Below, piece after piece: positions 21,437 to 31,476 of a stretch of DNA of 64,000 nt. The stretch lies in the NCBI RefSeq assembly GCF_024323335.1, contig NC_066583.1, positions 360,784,377 through 360,848,376 of the forward strand. The letters run 5' to 3'. The notes beneath the pieces are model-generated. The model did not search any database. It saw only the letters and a program-made list of their open reading frames with translations, and had not been told where the DNA came from. Made by a program: the position numbers and the translations under genes. Numbering within the stretch: position 1 is the stretch's first letter; each line of letters starts with the position of its first letter. This stretch comes from Lathyrus oleraceus. Its lineage: Eukaryota; Streptophyta; Magnoliopsida; Fabales; Fabaceae.

Positions 21437-24182
21437 TCATCCCCTGTGAGTTGTCTTTCATTTACCCTGTTGTTGTTGGTAACGATTGTCTCTCTTTTTG
21501 GTTGGTCACCTATTATATACCCAGTAATCGGTATCTCTAGTGTCTTTTCCTTTCGAGTGTATTATTCACGTTCTGACGGTAATGAATAATATGTCTCATG
21601 CGCTCTTTGGTTGGAGTCCTTTGTTGATTTTCCCCAATTGAGTAAGGTTCGTATTCTTTGTAGAATCGAATATCCATCCTTTCGGATGATGAGTGTTTTG
21701 GCATATATACCAATCCACGTTTTCGGCGGGTCACCTATTTGTTGGTGTAAGCCCTAGAGGCCAATACTTTTGGCACTTGTATCGAATTATTTATTAATAA
21801 TAAAAGGCATTTTTCTTTATTATGTTTATTTAATAAAGTCCCTGGAATAGATAGTCCATTTAATGTATCAAGTATGACTTAATCATGAGATCACATTAAA
21901 CATAAGGACACTATTCTTAAAGTGTCCGTAGTCAAGCTTTATTATGAAATGGGATAACATTAAAGCATGGAGACTATTATGTTTGTAGACTGATGATCAC
22001 GTCTCATGGATCATGGATAAAGAGTTATCAAGTCTTAAACATAGGTATGAATATTAAGAGTAATATTCATACTGGATTGACCCGCTATGAGAATACTATA
22101 TAGAAAGTTATGCAAAGTGTCATAAGTTATTCTCATGGTGATAATAGTGTATACCACTCTTCGACCTGAAACCACTATGGATCCTAGATGTAGAGTCGAG
22201 TGCTTTATTGCTGATCCAACGTTGTCCGTAACTGGATAACCATAAAGACAGTTGATGGGTACTCCACGAAGCATGCTGAGGGACATGAGTGTCCTAGATG
22301 GAATTTGCCAATCCAGCTTAACAGGATAAATGTCTATGGGCCCAATATTGAACTGGACAAGGGTGACATGGTCTATACCTTGTGTTCAATATAGACATAA
22401 GGGCAAAGGGGTAATTATACACATAATTATTATCACAGGAGGTTTTGTCAGATCACATGACATTTTCGTGACTTGGGTAGCAGTGATGTGTTGCTAGATA
22501 CCGCTCACTGTTTATTATGTTAAATGCATGATTTAATATAATTGCCAACGCCGCGAAAACCTATAGGGTCACACACAAAGGACGGATTGATGAGAGATAG
22601 AATAATTAAGGAACATCGTAAGGTACGGTGTACTTAAGAAGAATACGAAATATGGTAAAGTACCAAATACTTAAGTGATTTTGGCATATTCTGAGATATG
22701 GGCCAAAATGCACTTAAGTGGGCTTTTTGTCTTGAAGCCCACACAAGTGGTTCTATAAATAGAACCCCTTGGGTAGAAGCATTCACACTCCAGACAACAC
22801 AACTGAAGAGTTGGAATTTCGTATCTCTCTCTCTCTCTCACTCAAAGCCTTCACTCACAAACAGCTAGCACTGCGATTGAAGGAATCCGTACGTGTGGAC
22901 TGAGTAGAGACGTTGTCATCATTCAACGTTCGTGATCGCCCCGTAGATTTGCTTCAAAGGATTCGATCATTATCAGAGATCTGCACCAAAGGTTTGAATC
23001 GCCACAAGAGGTAACGATTCTATCACTGATCATGCCCATTCGTAAGGATCATTAAAGGAGAAAATTTTAAATTCCGCTGCGCCTTGGATGGCTATTCTCC
23101 TTCACTATTATATACCCAGTAACCGGTATCCCTGGTGTTTCCTTCCATGCGAGTATATTATCTACGTTCTGACGGTAATAGATAATATATCTCATGCGAT
23201 TATACTATCCACGTTCTGACGGTAATGGATATTATATCTCATGCGCTCTTCGGGTTGTTCCCAGCTGAGTAAGATTCGTTTTCCCGTTGTGGAGTCGAAT
23301 GCCCATCATGTAAGTCGATTTGCTTTTTCAAGCCCTCCTTTCGGATGATGAGTGTTTTGGCATATATACCAATTCACGTCTTTGGTCGGTCACCTATTGT
23401 ATACCCTGTAACCGGTATCCCTGGTGTTCCTTCCTTTTTGCTCCCTATTATGACCTTGGTCCCCTGTGGAGTCAGATTTTTCTGGGTTGATGTACCTTTT
23501 TTCAGGTCTTTCTCAGATGTTTGGTCGATTGATATCTCTCACCCTTATACCGGTCTTAGATATTCATTCTTCCTGAGCTTGTTACCCTTATACCGGTAAC
23601 ACCTCATTTCTTTGTTGCTTCTCCAGGAGAGTCTCTTTGTTAGACATTTCTCTGGTGGAGTTTCTTGTTGTGATTTTTACCCTTTGCTGTATTGGCGTTT
23701 TCCCTAATATATGCAGTTTTCCCCGGCAGGGAGGTTCTTTGTGAATCTTTTCCCTAGTCCGAGTCCGGATTTTTTTATCCGAGGTATCCTTTGTGGATAG
23801 TTTGAGTCAGCTTGTGTCTTTCCAATGGATGTGTTTTCCTTTGGAATCCTTCTTTTCCCCAGTGTGAGTCCTTCACTCCCAAGTGAGGTCTCCAGTCCCA
23901 TCGTGTTTTGCTCACGTATTCTTTTTCTTTTTATTATCCCCACGAGAGTCCTGCTAGAGTCTCTGTTCCTGGTGAGTGTATTACTCCGATGGATCATTTC
24001 TTCTTTGTGGATCCATATTCCCCACAGAGTTTTGTTTGTTTTGCATGCATACATTTGCATCATGAGGTCTCTTAGGGACGAAAATTTGTCTCATTAGTGT
24101 TATTTAAGCCCATTCTACCGCGTCGAGGTGAAGATTTCTAAACTTCACTTCTCCGGCTAGAATGACCTTAAATAGGGGCATC
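21437..24182 (+). other. Ogre unit 1, 3' untranslated region (split by a solo LTR)
   Basis: This sequence matches the unit 2 3' UTR (36774-38021), with CAGTAACCGGT-type motifs and CGTTCTGACGGTAAT repeats. A solo LTR occupies 21740-23104. The part ends with the purine tract AAATAGGGGCATC before the next LTR. No genes are present. Confidence 0.85.
21740..23104 (+). mobile_element. Solo LTR of a Ty1/copia element (Angela-like)
   Basis: This 1365-bp sequence starts TGTTGGTGTAAGCCC and ends TCTCCTTCA, flanked by the 5-bp direct repeat CTATT at 21735-21739 and 23105-23109. The uninterrupted host site GTCACCTATTATATACCC exists at about 37139-37156. No internal region remains, so LTR-LTR recombination probably removed it. 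The start with GCCCTAGAGGC resembles the Angela/BARE lineage; that lineage call is tentative. It contains a possible TATA box (TATAAATA, 22754-22761) and a TC microsatellite near 22826. Confidence 0.9.
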
Positions 24183-25884
24183 TGTAAGACCCCAATTTTG
24201 TCCCTAAGCTCCCTCATGGCATCATATCATATCATTCATTGCCTCAAGGATCATTGTGCACCTTGCCTCCCTCCCTGTGGGTGAGTTATCTTGTTGAGTG
24301 TGATTCTTGATCACCAAGCATGTTTTGCATTTGTGTATCATTGCTTTTCTTTTTACCACTAACCAACAGTACAAAAATATGTCATCTAACTTTTGTCTTG
24401 CAGATGAAGCAATCACAGGTCAAAGCAGTCAAAGGCATTCATTGAGCAATAGATGGTGGCCATTCTTGAGAATTTGGACCCCTCGATCATTCACAAGAGC
24501 TTATATGAGCTATGATATCATTTTGAATCAAAGTCTCAAGTGGTAGAGGCTTGAATTTCATCAGAACATTGCCAGGTCATCTGAGAGCCTAGAAAGTCAA
24601 CTGCCAAGTCAACTGTGAATTTGGAGGTAGGAAGTGATTAGAAACACTTCATTCATGTTCAAACAAGTCTCATTTGACATTTCAAACATCAACATTGAAG
24701 AAAATAAAGTCAGGTCAAAACTTTCCAAAAATAGAAAGTGACCTATAATTTGAATTTGCCAAAAATGGAAAGGTTTTAACCTAACTTCAACTTCAAATTA
24801 CATCATCAAAAATGCTTCAAATGAAATTTTGTTGAACATGAAATTTGTAGATCTTTCTCTCCCATTTCCAAAAAGTCCAAGATCATCAATTGCTCATGTG
24901 TGGTTAAGGAGATGTGATCAAAACATGGCAAGGTGTACTTGAAGATTCAAATGTGCATAACTTCTCAACCAAAGTTCCAATTCAAGTGGCTCTTTTTTGT
25001 ACATTCTTCTCTTGACTTCTAGCTTCCAAATCATGCATTGCATTTCATCAATTATCATCATATTGATCACTTGGAAAATCACTTGATTTTTGGAGGGAAT
25101 TTTAAAATTTAAAATTGGTCAATTGTTTGAACATTCTATCATTGCCAATAGCTCCAAAATGATGTTTTAAGTGAAATTCAATTAATTTTCGTGCACTATT
25201 CACCATGAATTTCATGCATAGGGTGAAAATGACAATTTGCATAGGCACCAGATTTTTTGCTAAACCATTTAACCAATAGCTTAAACATGATTAAGAGCAT
25301 GATTAGGAGGGAGTATATAACACAAATCATAACTGTTTTCAGCTAACAACAATCATAATTTTCAGATCTAGAAATTTTTCACACTTTTTCTCTCAAAATT
25401 TTCTCTCAAATTCTTCAATCAAGATCCATTTTCTTTGCTTGATTCACCTTGCTGAAGCATCATTGAGAAGAATTGAAGGAAGATCCATAGGAATTCGTGC
25501 AGCATTGAAGCATATTGAAGTGTTGAAGCAACAATGGCAAGTCAAAATTCTGTTGGATTCAAGAGCAATTGAGCTTCAATCTTCTTCCCTAACACTTGTA
25601 CAAGCATCATAGAAGAGATTGGAAGCATCACAAGGCTTGTAGCTCGAGGATTCCACTTCTGCTCTCCAAGAGGTTACAGATTCGACCTCTTTATTTCTTA
25701 AAATCCTTATGCTATTATGATAAATCCTTTTTCATTAGTTTTCTATGTGAAAAACTTCTTAGGCTTTTGTTCGCTTTTTAGCCATTCCTTTGGATAAATA
25801 AAAGTGCGGTGGCGACTCGATTTCTTTGTATGCTTTGCTTTTGATTTAATCAATAAATCATAAAGTGACGAATACACCGCTACA
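24183..25884 (+). repeat. Ogre LTR of unit 2, internally deleted (1702 bp)
   Basis: It begins TGTAAGACCCC after a purine tract and ends CCGCTACA. The first 1.5 kb aligns with LTR1 with clear divergence. It then jumps from the equivalent of about 17495 to about 20925 of LTR1, so some 3.4 kb is missing. A TATATAA motif lies near 25314. It serves as 3' end of unit 1 and 5' end of unit 2. Confidence 0.85.
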
Positions 25885-26188
25885 ATAAGGTGTAAACCCT
25901 AATCCACCAAAACGGATGATTGATATTAAGGATGATTGAGCCGGTTCATGTACCGTTAATATCAATGGAACTTGGGTGTTGATAAGGTGAAACCATAATC
26001 CACCAAAATGGATGATTGATATTAAGGATACTATGAGCTTTCCCATGACCTTTGTTTGGTGTGTTTTGCTTGATCCTTGAGTGTGGTTGTTGCATTGATA
26101 CATTCATGCATTCATCTGCATTCATGTCATCAGAAAATCAGAAAATTTTCAAGGAACTTAAAGGGGTTTTTTTGCAAAATTTTCAGAC
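25885..26188 (+). other. Ogre unit 2 leader remnant without PBS
   Basis: Leader sequence equivalent to unit 3 from 43819 follows directly on the LTR end. About 717 bp, including the PBS, is absent. It keeps the inverted repeat ATTGATATTAA (25919-25929) and TTAATATCAAT (25956-25966). Confidence 0.85.
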
Positions 26189-27637
26189 ATGGAAAGACCA
26201 AAAAGGCATACAAAGAAGTACAGCTTCAGGCAGCCCGATGTGAAAGAGTTAACGAATCTGAGATCTTATGTATTAGATCCTTTGGGTTTCAAAGATCGTT
26301 ATGGGAAGCTTCTGCCTCTGCTGACTACTCAAGTTGATGAGGGATTGATAAGTACTATGGCGCAGTTCTATGATCCTCTGTATCACTGCTTCTCTTTTCC
26401 GGACTTTCAGCTGTTGCCTACGCTTGAGGAGTATGCTTATCTTGTGGGTATTCCTATTCTGGATCAGGTGCCGTTCAGTGGCTTGGAGAGTATTCCGACT
26501 GCTCGAGAGATCGCAGACTTGTTTCACATAGATGAATCCCTGATTAAAGCTCATATGACCACCAAAGGTGGAATTCAGAGTCTTCCTTCTGAGTTCCTCA
26601 TCGCTCAAGCTACCCTTTATGGGAAGGCCATGAGTGAGGATGCCTTTGAGGCCATATTTGTGCTTCTCATCTATGGGTTGGTATTGTTCCCCAACATCGA
26701 CAAATTTGTGGATGTGAACGCCATTAGGATCTTCTCTGTTCTTAATCCCGTTCCTACTATGTTGGGTGATGCCTATTTTTCTTTGCACCTGAGGAATGCA
26801 AAGGGTGGAGGGGTTATTGTGTGCTGTTTGCCGCTGTTGTATAAGTGGTTTATTTCTCACTTACCGCAGACGGTCGCTTTCAAGGAGAACAAGGGATGTC
26901 TACGGTGGTCTACGAGACTCATGTCTCTCACTAATGATGATATCTCTTGGTATGATCGCGTGTATGATACAGTTCAGATCATTGATTATTGTGGTGAATT
27001 CCCTAATGTGCCTCTTCTTGGTACATGTGGTGGGATCAGTTACAACCCTATCTTAGCACGTCGTCAGCTTGGGTTCCCCCTAAAGGATAAACCTCATAAC
27101 ATTCTGTTAGAAGGTGTGTTCTTTCAGGAGGGTAAAGATCCCCAAGGTCTGAAAGCCAGGATGGTCCGCGCTTGGCGCAAGATTCACAAGAAGGGTAGAA
27201 ATTAGTTTGGTCCGAAGAACTGCATTGCTTTGGATCCGTATACTTCTTGGGTAAGACAGAGAGCATCAGAGTATCTTATGCCTTATGATTATCCGAGACC
27301 TACACCTCTGGATGTGGCTGGGCCTTCAACCCTCCCTAACCAAGGTGTAGAGGAGTTGAGAGAAGAAGACCTTTCACGTGCCTGGATCCGTGAAAGAGAA
27401 GAATTGCTTCAACAACTTAAGGAGAAGGACGCTCTAATCGAATTCCTCAAACATCAGGTGATAGATGATCCGAATGATACCTGGACTTCTCTACTTCCTC
27501 AGTCTTCCAAATTCTGGAAGAGGAAGTATGATCGACTCGCTAAAGAGAAGGCAGATATGGAAGCAGCATATGAGAGAGAGATCAAGAAGCTTTGTGCATC
27601 TCGCCTTCCATCATCTCGAGATGCTAGGGATCCATAG
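26189..27637 (+). pseudogene. Ogre ORF1 of unit 2, with in-frame TAG
   Basis: ORF1 before gag is a hallmark of Ogre; its function is unknown. From the Met at 26189, 338 codons are open. They include FYDPLYHCFSFPDFQLLPTL and a following leucine/glycine segment that resembles plant mobile-domain type proteins (annotated in legumes as a DUF, probably DUF7745). A TAG at 27203-27205 is followed in the same frame by 144 more codons with a likely coiled coil (LREEDLSRAWIREREELLQQ and onward), ending at 27637. Unit 3 has the same TAG. It lies about 300 bp before gag. Whether the TAG is a fixed defect, a true end or a read-through site cannot be decided here. Confidence 0.8.
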
Positions 27638-27936
27638 GATGTTTATTTTCCTTATCTCTTGTAATAATCAACAATGATGTACTTCTTTGTTCAAATATAT
27701 TTGATGAGATATTTTCCATATGCGATTAAAATGATTAATATTCAAAAATTGCAAATAATACCCTGAAAGTTCCTTTGAAAAAAAAACAAAGCATATGCAC
27801 GAGCATTGCATGCATCATTTTGCAAAAGCAGGTGTTGTTCTGGTCTTCTTCTCTGTGGCCTAACTCTGTGCTCTTCATTTATTTTGAAGACAAGCTGACT
27901 CACCGGTACTACACCCGAGCTAATTCTTCAAGAGTG
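27638..27936 (+). other. Spacer between Ogre ORF1 and gag, unit 2
   Basis: This 299-bp A/T-rich spacer is nearly identical in unit 3 (45573-45877). No gene is seen. Its end reads in frame into gag (YYTRANSSRV), so the Gag start could lie further upstream than the Met used here. Confidence 0.6.
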
Positions 27937-30900
27937 ATGGATTAACTCGAACAAGAGAACCGAGAGCTGAAAGAAGAGGTCACCAGATTGAGCTCTTTGA
28001 TGGAGCAGTTCCTAGCCGCCCAGAATCAACCATCTCCACCTCCTGCAACTCCTCCCCAGAGGACTGTTATATCTGAAGTGGTTGCGTCAATTGTACCAAC
28101 TGCCAGTGCCCATTTCATGCCAGCCATGCCAGCCGGGTTTCCGTGGGGTATGCCTCCTGGTTTTATGCCTGATATTCCAGCTCCTACTTTTGCTTCCATG
28201 CCGGCATCTAGCCCGGTCCTCGCAATGCCTCCTCCTGTCGTGCATACCATTCCCAGGGTAGACGACACCATCTATCATTCTGAGCCGTCTGAGGGCCCAG
28301 ATGTTAATGAAAAGATGGATGCGATGAATGACCAATTCCTCGAGCTCCGTAAGGAATTGAAGACCCTCCGAGGGAAGGACCTGTTCGGCAAGTCTACTGC
28401 TGAATTATGCTTGGTTCCCGGTGTGAAGATTCCCGTCAAATTCAAAGTCCCTGACTTTGAGAAGTATAAGGGGAACACCTGCCCGCTCAGCCACCTGGTC
28501 ATGTATGCCAGAAAAATGTCTACTCAGACTGATAATGATCAACTGCTGATTCATTATTTTCAGGATAGTTTGTCTGGTGCAGCTCTTCGTTGGTATGTGA
28601 GCCTTGATAGTGCAAACATCCGATCCTTCAACGATCTTGGCGAAGCCTTCGTCAAGCAGTACAAATACAATGTTGATATGGCTCCTGACCGTGATCAACT
28701 CAGAGCCATGTTTTAGAAGGACAAAGAGACATTCAAGGAATACGCCCAGAGGTGGCGAGAGCTGGCAGCTTAGATTACTCCTCCGCTGGAAGAGAAGGAG
28801 ATGACTAAGATCTTTTTGAAGACTCTTAGTTCATTTTATTATGAGCGGATGGTCGCTAGTGCTCCCTCTGATTTCACTGAAATGGTGAATATGGGGATGC
28901 GATTGGAGGAAGGAGTCCGGGAAGGACGTTTGACTAAGGATGAAGGCTCTTCTAAACGATACGAGGCGTTTAAGAAGAAAGATGGGGAGGCACATGTTGT
29001 GCAATCCCATGCTAAACCGAGAAGACCCTCTGCCAAGAGGAAGCCTGTGCGTCATGCCATCAATTAGCATCAGGTGGCTCACATAGCACCTGTCTTTAGA
29101 GACAACAATCAGCACAATCAGCAACAACCTCAGTATCAACAGCAACATCGCCCACAGCAACAGGCTTACCAGCCTCGTGGCACCAGTAATCAGGCCAATT
29201 TGAATTATGATAGGAAGAAGGTCACTTTCGATCCTATTCCTATGTCATATGTTGAGCTATATCCCTCTTTAATAGAGCGGAAACTGATTACCCCAAGGGA
29301 TCCTCCGGCTGTGCCTGCTAACCCGCAGTTGTGGTACAAGCCCGACCAACATTGTGTTTATCATTCCGGTGCTCCGGGTCACAATATTGAAAACTGCTAT
29401 CCGTTGAAGACCAAGGTTCAAGACCTTATGCGATGCGGCATTCTGAGCTTTGAGAACTCAGGCCCCAATGTTACGAAGAACCCATTGCCCGAGCATGGGA
29501 AGTCGGTTAACATGGTTTAGGGGTGCCCTGGTAAATATAAAGTCAAATATGTAAGCCATATTCGACAGTCATTGGTTGAGTTACATCGTCTGCTGTGTGA
29601 GTACAATTATATGGAGCATGACCATGACAAATGCCGCATCTGCTCCGTCAACAGATTGGGTTGCCGCCAGGTGCGAAGAGAGTTGCAAGAGCTGTTGGAT
29701 GAAGGGACTATAGAGATTCTTCAAAACAGAAATGTTGATGAAGATGAACCAGAAGTAAATGTGATTTCTCCTGTGTTCAAATTACCCGAGCCTGTTGTTA
29801 TCCGTTATGATGGTAGCAAACCGAAGGTCTCCCCTTCTTTGGTGATCAAACCTGCATGCCCTGTGCCCTATGCTTCGGATCGAGCAATTCCTTTCCACTA
29901 TAATCCCGTTGCTGTTGAATATGGGAAAGAAGTGCCTTTGCCTTCAACTTCTGTGGTGAATATTGCTGATGTGAGTGGGTTGACCCGTAGTGGTCGTGTG
30001 TTTTTTGCACCCCCGAAACCTCATGTTGTTTCTGATTCCGCTGAGCGTCCGGTTGGGACTGCAGTGAATGTTCCGAATCCGGCACCTGTTGCCAAACCCT
30101 CCTCTGTACAAAAGACTCCTGCTTCTTCTGTTGGCCCGAGTGGCATTGTGAATAAAGACTGTGATGAGATGCTGAGGCTCATCAAGAAGAGTGAGTACAA
30201 CGTTGTAGACCAGCTTCTACAAACGCCGTCCAAGATCTCTGTGCTATCTTTGCTTCTGAATTCAGAACCCCATAGGAAGGCTCTGCAGAAAGTATTGGAC
30301 GTAGCTTATGTCGATCATGACGTCACAATTGAACAGTTTGATAGTATTGTTGCAAACATTACTGCTTGCAACACTTTGAGTTTCTGTGACGCTGATCTCC
30401 CTGAGGAGGGAAGAGACCACAACATGGCTCTACATATTTCTATGAATTGCAAGAACGACGCCATGTCCAACGTGCTGGTGGACACTGGGTCATCTCTGAA
30501 CATATTGCCAAAGACCACTCTTTCGAAATTGTCATATCAGGGGCCTCCCATGAGGCAGAGTGGTGTTGTTGTAAAGGCTTTCGATGGGTCGCGTAAGACT
30601 GTGATTGGGGAAGTTGATCTCCCAACCAAGATTGGACCAAGTGATTTCCAGATTACCTTCCAGGTTATGGATATTTACCCATCTTATAGCTGTCTCCTTG
30701 GTAGACGATGGATTCACGAGGCTGGCGCCGTGACATCCACCCTACACCAGAAGCTGAAATTCGTCAAGAATAAGAAACTGGTTGTGGTAGGGGGAGAAAA
30801 GGCTCTCCTGGTTAGCCACCTGTCTTCTTTCTCATATATTGATGCTAAGGATGAAGTTGGAACGCCTTTCCAAGCTTTATATATTGCTGAGCCGATTGAG

Positions 30901-31208
30901 AAGAAGTCTCCTTCATTTGCTTCCTATCGTGATGCGAAACTGGCCATTGAATGTGGTGCAATTGCTGGTTTAGGGAAAATGATTGAGCTTGAAGACAACA
31001 AATCCAGGGCTGGCATTGGCTATTCTTCTAGGGTTTTCAACAAGAAAGGGCTGTTCAAGAGTGGAGGTTTCATCCATCCTGATCAAGCTGAAGAAGCTGC
31101 TGCTATCTTGGAAGAGGATGCAGAGGACTTGGGCAACTTTGTCATCCCTGGAGGTGTCTGCCATAATTGCGTCGCTGTGGATGTTCCTACGGTCATTCAT
31201 AAGTCAGC
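27937..31208 (+). pseudogene. Ogre gag-pro of unit 2, one frame with five stops
   Basis: A single reading frame encodes a coiled-coil start, a Pro/Met-rich stretch, the Gag core (FKVPDFEKYKGNTCP, YFQDSLSGAALRWY, EAFVKQYKYNVDMAPDR), a Gln-rich part, and a nucleocapsid-like CVYHSGAPGHNIENC. The aspartic protease follows with its DTG at 30481-30489 (LVDTGSSLNILPKTTL) and YSCLLGRRWIHEAGAVTSTLH. In-frame stops sit at 27943 (TAA), 28714, 28771, 29065 and 29518 (all TAG). Unit 3 has CAA or CAG at each. Gag would build particles and protease would mature them. The frame runs into the intron donor at 31209. Confidence 0.9.
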
Positions 31209-31476
31209 GTAATATGTTCACTTTGTTCAAAACCCTTCTCCCATGCCAAAAGGAGAAGTGATGACATTGTTGGCAAAGCATATATACAATGATATTTCAT
31301 TCAATTAATGCATTGTTAAACCTTTGTTTTTCCATTTGTTTTCACTTTTTGATTTTTGCATGAAATCGATGATCACAAAAAACCCATAAAAACAAGAATA
31401 AAAGCAATCTTTTCATCTGCATAATGGTTTGCTTGTTTAAATTCTAAAGTTTTTATTATCCAGAATCATTATGCAG
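31209..31476 (+). other. Ogre intron between protease and reverse transcriptase (unit 2)
   Basis: The interval begins GTAATATG and ends TTATGCAG, 268 bp. Removing it joins GC to G, giving an Ala codon, and carries the protease frame straight into the RT frame. Without splicing, translation stops at TAA 31210-31212. Unit 3 has an intron of exactly the same length. Splicing at this position of Ogre has been shown experimentally in published work; here it is predicted from sequence. Confidence 0.85.
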
